Part shown: in pieces, positions 1 through 10,800 of the stretch
Numbering within the stretch: the first letter of the stretch is position 1
Layout of the letters: every line of letters begins with the position of its first letter
Assembly: GCA_035041965.1 (NCBI GenBank)
Contig: JAPYMA010000160.1
Location: 1-64,000, forward strand
Length of the DNA stretch: 64,000 nucleotides
From: Anisakis pegreffii
Taxonomy: Eukaryota; Nematoda; Chromadorea; Rhabditida; Anisakidae
Reading direction: 5' to 3'
The notes under the pieces: model-generated
What the model was told of the DNA's origin: nothing
Database searches by the model: none
The model's input: the letters and a program-made list of their open reading frames with translations, nothing else
Position numbers and translations under genes: made by a program

Positions 1-1452
1 GTGAAATATGTTAATTTGATTACTTTATAGCTGTTTATGTTAATTTGTTTGATTGTCCTGTTGCCATGATTATTTCACGTTGTTGTTGATATGATTTTTT
101 CGTATTTTCGTGCCTTCATCACTTTGTTTATCCTCTTGTTGTTCATTACCGTGTTTTTTATGCTGTCGCGCCAGGCATGACGACGGGGAATATTGCTAGG
201 CATAATTTAGTGGTGTTCCATGATTGAGGCAAAATCGCAAAATGCGTAGAGAACCCCACACAAAATACCCGGGTGTAACTGGACATCACATGATAGAGAC
301 AGGCTCAATTTTGATGCTCTTGCCTGGACGTAACTTTGCTGAGATTTGGGTAAATTTGAAAGTATATATGGTGCGTGGCGCGACAGCTGTATTAAATGTT
401 TTCCCATGTGTTAGCACACTGCACTGAAACCATCGCACATGCCTGAAAGGAGCAACGAGTCGTCAGGATCTGTCGAGTTTAGAATTGTCATGGTAGCAAC
501 TGTTGTAGTTTTGTGACGATAGGTTTGAGTGAATTCAAGTGCAATATAGGTTCTAGGATTGTTTACATCGCAGTTGGAGACTAAGAACTTGAAATTCAAA
601 GACTTCTCGAAATATTGATGTGAGAAGGCATTTAGAAAATGTACTAGTGCAAAACGCTGTTAGTGATTCAGCAAAATGTAACTGAAATGAGTAATCATGA
701 ATTGAGGAACATCTCATGGGAAGATCGCACACATAACATAAGCATGATGAGACAATTCTCGAGCGATGAATTAGCTTCTTTCGAATAACATGGTGAAATG
801 ACAAAAAAAACAAGAATTCTCCAATAAGGTGCTAGATGCTCTCGGAAGGAGACGGAGTTTGTGAAAGACATTTAGTCATTTAGCGTAGGATAGGAATTGC
901 AAAGCAAGTAGGGCATTTGTGGTATGGCGTGTAGTGCATGTCAGCGTAGATCCTACGACGAGATCAGTAGGTTAGAGTGAACATCACTGTTTGAGATTTA
1001 GTAATATGCACAGAAAAGGTTGCTGTCTGTGACTTATGTTCAATTTTTTTCTTCTGTGGAAAGCATGCAACTTCGGAAAGACCCTCTGTATTTCCCTCCG
1101 GCAGCCGTGAGTCAGGCTTCGTATCAAAATCTTCAAGAGTATTCAGTCAGCGCTCCTGAATGTACATGCATGCTCTTCTTTCCTTCTATCTGAGTGAATA
1201 ACCACGCAAAGACGGTGGCCACTGTAATGGTAAGTGCTCAAATACATGGTAAATGTAATGGTAATGTGCATGACAGCTGTAATGGTAAATGTACATGCAT
1301 GCTTATGTTTTCAACTGTAACGCTCAAGCCGAACGTCATTTCACTCACTTCTCCAGTAGAAGCTTTTGGAAACTCAGGTCAGTCCACCCAGCAGCCAGTA
1401 GAAATACGATAATATCTTGACAATGCGGATTTTGAAATCGTAGTAGATATGT
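1..1452. other. no gene seen; AT-rich spacer with short internal repeats
   Basis: No open frame here has a start codon, splice sites and length that convince. Around 1211-1310 the motif CTGTAATGGTAA recurs about three times. The word TGTACATGCATGC occurs near 1160 and again near 1298, so this part has been duplicated locally. Nothing else is supported. Confidence 0.4.
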
Positions 1453-1995
1453 ATGGTCAGGGTTTTTGTGAAGTTTCTAATGAGATCATTTTTTTGCGAT
1501 ATGATTGGTACCGATCGGTTCAGCTTGGCGAGTGTACACCGAAAAGTATAAAATTATGGCTGCATGAGAGATCAGAAAAATCCCTCAAAATACAGTGGAA
1601 CTAAATATTGTAATTGTTTTGTTTTTTTTGGTTTTCCTCTGAGAAATCGGACGGTAGAAACCGCTATGATGATGCTTAGAAATCGTGTGGTAACACATTT
1701 TGCGGTCGGAACAGAAGAATGGCTACACTTGAGCTGATTCCTATTTCATTGCCCACAGTGCCCCATTCCAACTCAACTGATGCCAAATTTGTGATACTTT
1801 ACAAAATGAATCCATTGGCCGAAAATGACGGTTTTTACGGTCTCGAAGCGCGGGTTTTTGTTGGTGGATCAGAGCTCTCCTTGTGATATTGTTGTTCAGA
1901 CAGCCAAAGCCATTTTAAAACCGTTCTCAGCATCTCAAAATGTTTATCATAAGCTGAGATATGATATGTCGAAAATGCAGATTTTGAGATAATAA
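1453..1995 (+). repeat. diverged interspersed repeat, copy 1
   Basis: This block matches the reverse complement of about 5131-5630. Shared stretches include AACCGCTATGAT, CATTCCA.CTC.A.TGA.GCCAAA, TGGTGATACTTTA and GCTGA.ATATGATGTC with few gaps. The leading piece near 1455-1505 (GTGAAGTTT.TAATG...TTTTTTGC) recurs directly at about 2007-2060, so a further partial copy follows. Terminal repeats, target duplication and coding capacity were not found, so the class is unknown. Heavy divergence between copies suggests age. Confidence 0.6.
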
Positions 1996-2652
1996 GGGGT
2001 TATTATTCAGGATTTTCGTGAAGTTTTAATGGAAAGAATTTTTTGCTCTTATTTCAATAACTTTGAAATTTTATCTGGTTCAAAGTGTTCACGTAACACA
2101 ACACAAGTTTTTATCATTTATTTTTATTTATAGAGAATCATTCATAATACGTATTTACATAATTACTGTTTACAACATTACTTTCATAACATATTGTAAT
2201 ATTCTTTCAAATAATGCATAATAACCATCACGAATTATTTCAAATTAAATATACACGATTTAAACCCACAACAATAAAAAATGCCAATGAGCATTGCATG
2301 AAAATATGATAGTATTATGAAAAATCTGTAAACAAAAGCAAATATCACAGAAAATAAAACAAAAGGTGATGGAACATAATGATACTTCATAATGAATGTA
2401 AATCGAAGTAATTACAATTTGATTCAATTGAAAGAAAGAAATAAAGAAAGATTAAATCATACTAATCGAGAGATCTGCGATTAATTGAATTGAATTGGAA
2501 GGATTAACTGAATTAAAAAGATGCAATATTGGGATTAATGACTGAATTGGTAGAATAAATGAATCTGAAGATCGAGTCAATTCAATTAAACATTTAAATC
2601 AGCTGAAAGACGTTCCGAGTCAACCGGAGAAACCGGATGACTGCAAATCTCT
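1996..2652. other. no gene seen; very AT-rich
   Basis: The start (2007-2060) is a partial extra copy of the leading segment of the neighbouring repeat. The rest is AT-rich with GAATTGAATT-type words near 2420-2600 and no supported coding region. Confidence 0.35.
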
Positions 2653-2730
2653 GTATGTGCGTAGTTATAATGCAATCACGATATCGTCATATCCCAGATA
2701 TCGTGATTGCATTATAAACTATGCACATAC
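2653..2730. repeat. long near-perfect inverted repeat (hairpin)
   Basis: The left arm 2653-2685 and right arm 2697-2730 are reverse complements except for two small differences, around an 11-base loop. The inner arms share GATATCGTGATTGCATTATA and its complement. Near-perfect arms in a decaying neighbourhood suggest a recent origin or selection on the fold. It could be a foldback transposon relic or the stem of a transcribed hairpin. No Pol II or Pol III signal was recognised. Confidence 0.75.
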
Positions 2731-2797
2731 AAACATCATTAATATTATCAACACATAAAAACATCATTAACCTAAAAAAGCACATACAAACATTAAA

Positions 2798-2850
2798 ACT
2801 ACACATTAATGTTAATATTACAAATTAATATTACATATTAATGTTGTAGT
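2798..2850. repeat. second short inverted repeat
   Basis: Arms 2798-2820 and 2826-2850 pair, with one two-base bulge, around a loop of about 5 bases (ACTACACATTAATG against CATTAATGTTGTAGT). It lies only 68 bases beyond the 2653-2730 hairpin, so the two may belong to one element. Confidence 0.5.
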
Positions 2851-4152
2851 GATCAAATTAAACGCCAATTTTAAATTTCGCGGTTTCCCTTCGTTGTACC
2901 AACCTTAGAGCGGTTTTTCAAATTGGGTGCAAAATTTTGTCAGTTTTTTGCTTATAACCTTGCCGAAATTCCACCAAATCGACATGGTAAGTGTCAGAAA
3001 TATCGAGAAAAGTGTCCCAAATTCTATTCCGAAATGAAAACCCAGAGTGATTCAGTGCTGATCGAGTTTGAGAGCAAAATCGATAATGGGAACATATTCT
3101 GAAAATATTTTGCCGACCCCTCACTTTTCGGACTTTTCATTCGGTGAATCCGTGCGCCGGCCCGTTATTGGCAATGAGCCGAGACGCACTACGGTGCGTG
3201 AGCGGTTTGAACATGTATTAATTGCAATTTTTTAACTATTTATTAGTGATTATAGTGAATGGATAAGTTATTTTTGTATATGTCACAATGATTATTGTTC
3301 CGCATGTTCTGTTTGTTAAGCAGTGCCAATTTACTGCTGATTAACGCCATCTGAACCGCTTTAGAGACCTTCAAAACATGTTTGTAAGGAATTACTTCAA
3401 TCGTAAATTTTATTTGAACGTTTGGTTTGCAGTCTTTATTGAGTATTTTTGTGAAATTCGAGGTATTTTTTATTTGTAGGCTTACACTATTTGCCACTGA
3501 TGCTCTCCAGCATCTGGTTCGCTTAGTTTTTGACGTTGAAGTGAGAAATATTGTTCGTAGTTGCTCCAAATTGGCTTGAGACTGAGCTTTTGTGTGCGTA
3601 GTTGAAGGGATGAGAATAAGATTGTTCCTATGTACATTCATGATCGAGTTTTCATTAGTTTTTGCTGTGTTCTTTTCGATATTTGTTTGTCAAATTGTTT
3701 TGATATTGTCGAAATGTTTCATTTTGTATGTTTCATTGAATGTAGTCGTAATTGTAATTATGCAATTGAAAGGACATTGTAATCGTTTATAAAAATATTA
3801 TGGAAGACTTTCGTCTTCCTTTTAATCAGTTTCAAGAAATTAAAACTTGACAGGTGTAATTTATATTCATAACGAAGTTGTCATTATCTTTCATTATTTT
3901 TTACTCTATTTACAGTGATATTTATTTAAGTTTACTGGATTTTTTATAATGCTATGAGCATTCTCATGCAATCTTCATTAGTTTTTAATTGTTGTTGATA
4001 AAAATTATGAATGAACCGGTGATGGTTATTATGTGATTAAAAGATTGTTGTGACTGTATAGTGAAAGTGATGATGTAAGTAGTAATGATGTATACGTATA
4101 TTATAATGAATAAAGGTGAATATTAAAAACGTGTGTTGTGTTCATATGGAAC
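2851..4152. other. no gene seen
   Basis: 2900-3200 is less AT-rich and contains a short inverted word CGCAC/GTGCG near 3185-3200, possibly a transposon edge. A 132-codon minus-strand frame (3243-3641) is open, but it lacks recognisable motifs or splice context and was not called. Confidence 0.35.
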
Positions 4153-4356
4153 TTTTCAACGAAATAAAATATCTTGCTTGTTGAATGGAAGATCGCTTCT
4201 GCGTTTGTTTTCACTGTTTGCTCGTTAGCCACTAACCAATTAACAGTGGATAAGAAGCGAACAGTCGAAGACCCGAAGAAAACCTGTAATTGATTAAAGA
4301 TCGATTCGTGAAAGCAACTCCTAAGTTGCGGACATTTCATGAAAGCAACTCCTAAG
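4153..4356. repeat. direct repeat unit R1 flanking a MITE
   Basis: This block is homologous to 4581-4790. Both begin with CTTTTCAACGAAATAAAATAT or a near match and contain CCACT.ACCAATTA and ACCCGAAGAAAA.CTG. Inside it, 4213-4232 and 4246-4265 form a 20-base inverted pair (ACTGTTTGCTCGTTAGCCAC against GTGGATAAGAAGCGAACAGT). The tail carries a short duplication, GAAAGCAACTCCTAAG, twice. Confidence 0.6.
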
Positions 4357-4364
4357 AAACTTTC

Positions 4365-4580
4365 GGTACTTATGCTGTTTAGTCCCTCCGCCCGTACGCA
4401 ATATCACGCGCGCGCGTGCGTAGCCACGCCCACTGGGTGCTAGGGCATAACCGAAAGCAGCGTAACAGAATGGGCGTGGCCTAAAGCGCGCATGACGACG
4501 TGCGGCGGTGTTGTTGAAAGCGCAAATGGTAATGCACGCTTATCTGCGTGCGGGTGGTGGGACTAAACGGCATAAGTGCC
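4365..4580. mobile_element. 216-bp MITE with 8-bp target site duplication
   Basis: Terminal inverted repeats of about 36 bp begin GGTACTTATGCTGTTTAGTC on the left and, read inward from the right, GGCACTTATGCCGTTTAGTC. Both ends are abutted by the identical 8-mer AAACTTTC (4357-4364 and 4581-4588), which is the expected target duplication. The interior is GC-richer than its surroundings and has no open frame. An 8-bp duplication is typical of hAT-type transposition, although the termini lack the usual CAG start, so the superfamily is an inference. Confidence 0.8.
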
Positions 4581-4790
4581 AAACTTTCAACGAAATAAAA
4601 TATATCGGTTATCGGAGAGGGCATTGATTCTTTGTTTGTTTGACTGTTCGCTCGTTAACCACTCACCAATTATCAATGGCTAACAAATGAACAGCCGAAA
4701 ACCCGAAGAAAAGCTGAAATTAATTACAGGTCGGCTCACGCGAACCGACCACAGTTTCCGGGCATTCCGGACGGCAAAAAAATTCCGTAA
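4581..4790. repeat. direct repeat unit R2 flanking a MITE
   Basis: This is the second, diverged copy of the 4153-4356 unit, in the same orientation. It has its own imperfect inverted pair near 4643-4662 and 4674-4694. The MITE lies exactly between the two units, so either it inserted at the junction of a pre-existing tandem duplication or the units are parts of a larger composite element. Confidence 0.55.
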
Positions 4791-4980
4791 AATTGACACT
4801 GTGGAGCACATTAAAGAATGAAACATGATATCAACACTCAAAGTTCGATACTGCATTAATTCGTTCTGAGAGCCGACGGAAATTCAAAAAAAATCGCTCG
4901 TTTCTTTAATGGCAAAAATTTTGCGGATTAGAAAAGTTTTTGGAAAGATGCAACCGAAATATGTCAAAATTTATCGACGC

Positions 4981-5040
4981 TGCGCGGGATTGAACCTGCG
5001 ACCTTCAGTGCAATGAGCAGTTGTGTGAACCAATTTTCTT
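4981..5040 (-). other. degenerate tRNA-like sequence (tRNA relic or SINE head)
   Basis: Read on the minus strand it contains a box-B-like GGTTCAATCC preceded by GGTCGCA, and an A-box-like TGGTTCACACAACTG. The run CTGCTCATTGCACTGAAGGTCG resembles the anticodon arm to variable loop of a CAT-anticodon tRNA. The T stem and anticodon stem do not pair properly, so this is not a working tRNA. It lies just beyond the end of the 5131-5630 repeat copy and may be the Pol III head of a short interspersed element. Confidence 0.4.
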
Positions 5041-5130
5041 CTATATTTCTTCTACATTGAAGAGAACTGTGCAAGTTCTGTTTCGTGCAAAAGAGAACTA
5101 AACAAGGTCACTTCTGCACACCCGTTAGAT

Positions 5131-5630
5131 CTCATGATCCGGATTTTCGGGACATCATATTTCAGCTCCGGATTGATATTTCGAGATAATCTAAACGGCT
5201 TTGAGGTGATTGTCACCATCTGAGTAAAAATATCGCAAGAACTATTCCGATCGACCAACGGAAACCCGCTTTTCGAGACTCCAAAAACCACAAAAAATCG
5301 TCATTTCAGGATTTTCAGCCACTGGATTCATGTTTTTAAAGTATCACCAGTTTGGCGTCAATCGAGCTGGAATGAGGCATTGAACGTGTTATGCAACACA
5401 AATCAGCAGTTATTCTCGTTTTCTGATCCCAAAATTAAGTCCCGCTCGATTTTGAAGCACGATCATAGCGGTTTTTTTTCTGCTGGATTTCTCGAAGGAC
5501 CAAAAAATGTGTCATTTTATGATTTTTTTGAAAAAATTCATTTGTACGAAAAATGAATTAACAATTTCGACAGGCATTGAGGCCAAAGAATTTCCCCTAA
5601 CTTTAACGAAACCAATTAGAGACATTGTGC
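5131..5630 (-). repeat. diverged interspersed repeat, copy 2 (inverted relative to copy 1)
   Basis: The reverse complement matches 1453-1995 in the same order. The segment corresponding to GTGAAGTTTTAATGGAAAGAA lies at about 5575-5600 and the main body at 5131-5506. An open frame of 79 codons (5052-5291, minus) is a by-product of the repeat, with no recognised domain. Confidence 0.6.
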
Positions 5631-6174
5631 TTGTGATGGAGCTCCACTTTTTTTTTCTTGATTTACTTTATTCATATATATTTACTTTATCTTTATACAT
5701 ACGTATATTTATATATAATACATTTATACTTTATCTCTAGATTCAGGATGTGTGAATTTTGCTCAGCGTTTTTGCTTTCTTGAGGAGATATAGCTATTTT
5801 CTCACATCTATCTCAAATAACGCAATCGCGCTCATTCACATAAATTGATCACTATAGATCAATTAACAAGTCCATATAGCAACATGCGCATTGCTATCGT
5901 CATATAATGTTTAATCATGCTACATCGCCTTTATTTTTATCATTTTTTTTATTTTATCGTCAACACATTTTAATGGTCCGATTCGCTAAATTGCCTTCAA
6001 ACTGTGACGACGGTCAAATGACCTTCGGTGAGTCATCTCTAGGCATGACGTGACGATTTCTAGTCTGATTCATTTTGCGAACAATCATTTACTGAGAGTA
6101 TTTTCAAAATCGCAATGACCATCGCCTGACACCTTGACTAATAATCGAGTTCGCTGCAACTTTATCAGTAACAA
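5631..6174. other. no gene seen
   Basis: AT-rich spacer, including TATATTTA-type low complexity at 5680-5740. A pyrimidine-rich stretch ending TTTATCAG at 6161-6168 forms a plausible acceptor for the candidate gene that follows. Confidence 0.35.
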
Positions 6175-6868
6175 ATGCCCGCCGCATGCTTGGCCACACT
6201 GTTTCTATGTGCTATTCATTCCGGCATTGTAGTATTGCAAGTTAAGTTGTGTTTAATTTGAAGAAAACTGGATTTTGTTTGAGATGGAATGAAGTAAGAT
6301 ATTTTCAAAGCGATGTACTCTGCTGGTAAACAATCAGTTGAATGTGACTGTGTTTAGCCAATAAATCATTGTCACAGAGTAACGTTCACTGCGGAATCCA
6401 TCCAATAGTGAATTTTTATTCCACGCAATATTCAACTGTCCCTTTGCGGTGATGTCCGCCTAGGTGTGTTGCTGTATCGTTTAAGATATTATTAAAAACC
6501 TAAAAACTCTGATCTAAAACTCTGTAGTGAAGTCTTGTTTGGCCTTACACAGTTCAACTTCGAGTCTCTACTCGATTCCAAAAACAATCGCCAAGAATTT
6601 TGTTCAGTATTCCTCTGAATTGAGCATTCCTTTCGAATATCAAAGAAAGTTTTATTTTTATTACACACGTCAACATTCCTCGTACTGTATAAACAATAAT
6701 TGCATATTTATAAAGAGTAAAAACAGTCATTTTCAAAATCAACGACATTGCGCAATATTCTCTCATCAGTGTTTGCTCATTATTTATCGTAATATCGCCG
6801 CTGGCTGCTCCCTTGACAAATCTTCCGTTGCGGTCAACGAAATGATCGATCCAAGTACTAAATGCTGA
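6175..6868 (+). CDS. candidate small secreted protein, three exons
   Basis: Proposed exons are 6175-6240, 6553-6606 and 6770-6868 (66, 54 and 99 bases, all phase 0), encoding 72 residues. The start ATG is 6 bases after a TTTATCAG acceptor. Residues 1-22 (MPAACLATLFLCAIHSGIVV...) look like a signal peptide. Exon 1 ends at GTTAAG, exon 2 follows CTTACACAG and ends at GTATTC, and exon 3 follows CTCATCAG. The last exon uses GC-ending codons unlike the flanking DNA (...NIAAGCSLDKSSVAVNEM...) and ends in Cys-TGA. No family is recognised. The weak exon 2 donor and the hydrophobic start of exon 3 are concerns, and the exon chain is inferred. Confidence 0.3.
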
Positions 6869-7549
6869 TCACGAAAAAATCATACGAAGATTCATTGATT
6901 TCGATGAGATCACAGGTGTTATGATCAAATATTGCAGAAAATCACCACCGTCTTGATCAAAACATGGGCGTTATCCGTTGAATTGGAGGATTTACATCCT
7001 TTCCATGGAGTACATCCTTTCCATGGAACATACAATTAAAGGAGGCCTATATTCTTAGGGTATATCGTGGATTCACGATATCGGTGCCTAATTTTCTAAC
7101 AAATCACTACGCTGAAAAAAAGAGTGGCTCAGAAAGAAAACCTAACCGATTCATATATAATGGAGACACCATTATCATTATATATAAATACAAATCTATC
7201 TATTTATATGTATAATTGCATATATAAATATCATCATATGTATAATCATAACAACTCTTAACGTTGATATGTTTTCGAATGGAGATGAGGAAAAACTCAG
7301 TACATAACTAATGAATGGATTTGTGAGTATTAATGGAATTAACTGAATGTAAAAATAGCGGAAACGGATAGAAATATGGAAAGATTTTGAAAAAATAGAA
7401 AATAATCGGATTCGATCATCGCAAAGTTGCACGATATGTAAGATTAATTAATTCGATGAAATGTCAGCTTGGATTTCAGCGTGTCGAATTGACATCTCAT
7501 CATTAGTTTGAGTGAGCGAATAATTTTGGATTTCTTTGCAATTAAATGT
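6869..7549. other. no gene seen
   Basis: AT-rich spacer. The words ACATCCTTTCCATGGA occur twice in a row near 7003-7040, a small tandem duplication. TATATAAATA-type low complexity lies at 7155-7260. Confidence 0.35.
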
Positions 7550-7655
7550 CAACTTTTCGTTAAATTCACAATAAATGGCGAATATCCTCATCAACAAAGA
7601 AACAACTTTTCGTTAAATTCACAATAAATGGCGAATATCCTCATCAACAAAGAAA
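7550..7655. repeat. exact tandem duplication, two copies of 53 bp
   Basis: Units 7550-7602 and 7603-7655 are identical, each starting CAACTTTTCGTTAAATTCAC. The lack of any difference suggests a very recent duplication or an assembly artefact. It lies just downstream of transporter gene A's stop codon. Confidence 0.9.
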
Positions 7656-7801
7656 CCGATCATGCAAACTGGACATCTGGAGTCTCATTTGGATAGATTC
7701 CGATTGAGCCAAAAATTGAACTTGTTTGCTTGACTATAACTTATGAGGACTATTTATATGGGAATGAGCAGAAGTCTGAACGGACGGAGACAGCAGCCAC
7801 G

Positions 7802-10800
7802 CTACAAGTTTTGATTGTAGAAATCGGTTGGCGGTGAGCAGTGAGCGACGTTGCCGAACCTTGTGATATTTTGCCCGAATCCGCAACAATTCAAATTCGT
7901 ATGCTCAGAACTTGTTTCGTTGTTACTCAGGAACGGTTGCACATAGCATGGCACTGTGAAGCGGGTTGAGGTTAGTTCACGAACAGCCGAGTATGTTGCA
8001 CAAGCACCGCCGACTGTACCGAGAGCTGTAAAATCAATTCATTGCTTTCGTTGCTCTACTTGATTGGAATCAGGCGAAAGAATTTCTGTGAATAGGAGCA
8101 ATAAAGAAAACTTGAATTTGTGATAATAAAGAATTTTGCGATAAAAGTGTGATAAACTTGTGATTAAGCTGGTGATAATTTTTGCGATAAAGAAAACTTA
8201 CCGACAACCAATCCGCAGATAGCCAAACGAAGCTTGGGTGATTCAGTGAGAACTCTGCAACAAACGATTACAGATTGTCAGAACGATATTCATACGAGTG
8301 TATTCAAATGGAATCAACATGAAATTAGAGCAGTGAAGGAAGAAAAACAAGCAAAACATACTCATATAAAGATGGTGGTTTGTCGGGATCTTGAACGCCA
8401 CCCTTCTGTTGCAGTGATTTTTCTTCGCCTAATTTGAGGAAGATATAAAAAAGTGCTGGGAAGATGATTGATGTTAACGTTAAAGTTGAACCACCGACAA
8501 GATTTAGCAACGGTCCAAATGTTGGTAAACTCTCAGCCACAAATATAACTCCAATCATAATGGCGGTTCTTAAAGCCGCTCGTTGCCAACAGAATTCTGA
8601 ATGTGCATGTTTATGAATCGTCTGTTTTGTAGCAAATAAGGCATCGGGAGAATAGAATCAGGTGGCGGATTGCTTCAAAAAATCACTTAATGACAGAACA
8701 TAATCACAACTGCGAGTCGGATTACCAACAAGTTCGATAGTAGTAAATTTGTGGATGTGCAGAAGCTTTTTAGTGAATTAACTTTCAATTTTGTTGAACA
8801 GTGATCGAAGGAACTCGATAAAAGTGATCACTAACTGTGTGGTACGTTGAATAGCTCTTCAGCCTCTTGATTGAGCGGATTGAAAATGATCGTTAAAGCT
8901 AGCAGACAGTGCAAAGTGATGAGAATGTTGACGGCTTGTTGCAGACCGGTGTTTTGAATCGAGTTGATCACGGAATCACGAACTGAATTGCCGTATACGA
9001 CGTAGGCAATCACTGATACGGGAATGTACATGCAACCGGCAGCTGAAAAACATTTATTTATCCATTCGCCAAGAATCAATGAATTTAAAGGAAAGTGTTT
9101 TCTTCAGGCTGTTTAAGCATTAAAACTTGGTGGGATGACATCTTTAGACAAAATTCAAACGCACCTCCGAAGGCAAAAATTGATGAGCGTGCGAAATGAC
9201 TTGGCTTCTTCATATCGTTCACAATTGTCGGGAATGCCGCATGTCCACCGAACGAGAACAGAAGTGTGCCCAGGCCAAGGAAGTAGTTGGTGGGTACAGA
9301 TTTCTCATTCTCGCCTCTAACCGGATGGCATAGTGGAAAATCAATGCCGGCACCGATCACCAGCAGAATCAACGCTCCGGTTGTTGTTATCATTGCTGCA
9401 ACTACGGCCCACCTGCAGATTGATCACCTAACTTAATGCATGTCAGTTTATCCACTGGAGGACTATAATTAATTGGTGACAGTCGGTAATGAGCAAACTA
9501 AATTTGTTCAGTTTATCATTCTGGAACAATCGCTAGCGATGAAAAGTTTTTGAGATATTTACACAATCAAGACAATTCAATTTTTTGGTAAAAATGCAAG
9601 GGAATCGAGCCAATTGATCACTGTAAAAGTTACTAATAGTCAATTTCGAGTAATGAACATACCAGAAATCTTGTGGTGACTTCAGAAAGAGTAACGGAAG
9701 TAGTGCAATACCAACGATAATAATCAAGATACAGTAGGAGATATGAACACCGAAAAACGCTTGCAGGAAATCACCGATATTCTTCGATGATAACAACAAG
9801 AATACAACGGCAGTACCGAACTGCGTTAGTACAATCGATGCAGACACTACATGCCTGAAAAGTTGGAAAATTAGCTATTGCACTGGTGTTTTGAAGTGGA
9901 TATCCAACAAATTTAACCATATTAATGCATCGTTTGTTCATCTCAACAGTATCTTTAATTTCAGTTGCTGATTTAATCATTCAGGCTCACTGATGCTCAC
10001 TTCATAGTGGAACCCATAGATCGATAGCCCATTTCAGCGTACGGTTTACGACAGTGCACACGATATTGTGGCCAACGTCTCTGCATGATCACCCATCCGT
10101 CACCGATCACAACTGCGGTATACATTGCAGCCAGGGCCATCAGAGCTGTGAGTATAATACCAGGATAAACATCTGCAATTCAGTCATTCACAATTCACTG
10201 TATTGTTAGGAGATTTTTAGTGAATTTGATTAAGTTTGAAATTTTATGCTGCAAACAATGGAATGAAAATGGCTCAGAAGTGATCATTTGCTTAGATCAA
10301 ATGTAGAGTTTCACGTGAACGCATTCAATCCCTCATAGGTCAAACTCTCTTTCTAGTCTAGATGAAAACTTTTTAATCAATTGATAGGATGATAACGATG
10401 TTATCACTGATCGCTTTTGTCATTAACTATTAAGCCTCCACATCATGCTGGTGAATGCACTTGATAGATGTAGTGATACGGGTGAAGCCTCATGTTGAAT
10501 GGCAAAGCGCAGTTTGATTTGGCATTGATATGCGAAAGATACAACTTTTTCAAACATGTTACAATGTTTTGATAACGGATACAAGCCTGGCAAATCATAG
10601 CCTGGCTCAAACCCGCAACGATATCAATGATATTGTTACACTACTCGGTTTCTGCGCGAATGGGACGAAATTTTGCTCAAAACCGAGTAATGTACCAATA
10701 TCATCAATGTTTTCAGTTAAAATTCTGTCAGAAATAAAATCTCTATTGGAATACAATTATTCCTTATCGTCACTCATACACAAACAACGGGCGGTGGCGC

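Noticed and set aside
3243..3641. 132-codon minus-strand frame
   Set aside because: It has an ATG, but no recognisable motif, splice context or polyA signal. A few frames of this length are expected by chance in 64 kb of AT-rich DNA.
4981..5040. Functional tRNA on the minus strand
   Set aside because: The T-stem and anticodon-stem bases do not pair; only box-like words remain.
6338..6463. 41-codon minus-strand frame after CACCTAG (ADITAKGQLNIAWNKN...)
   Set aside because: Frames of this length are common by chance here and nothing else supports it; it also falls within the intron of the plus-strand candidate.
8234..8437. Plus-strand frames overlapping transporter exons
   Set aside because: They are antisense shadows of minus-strand exons that join in phase.
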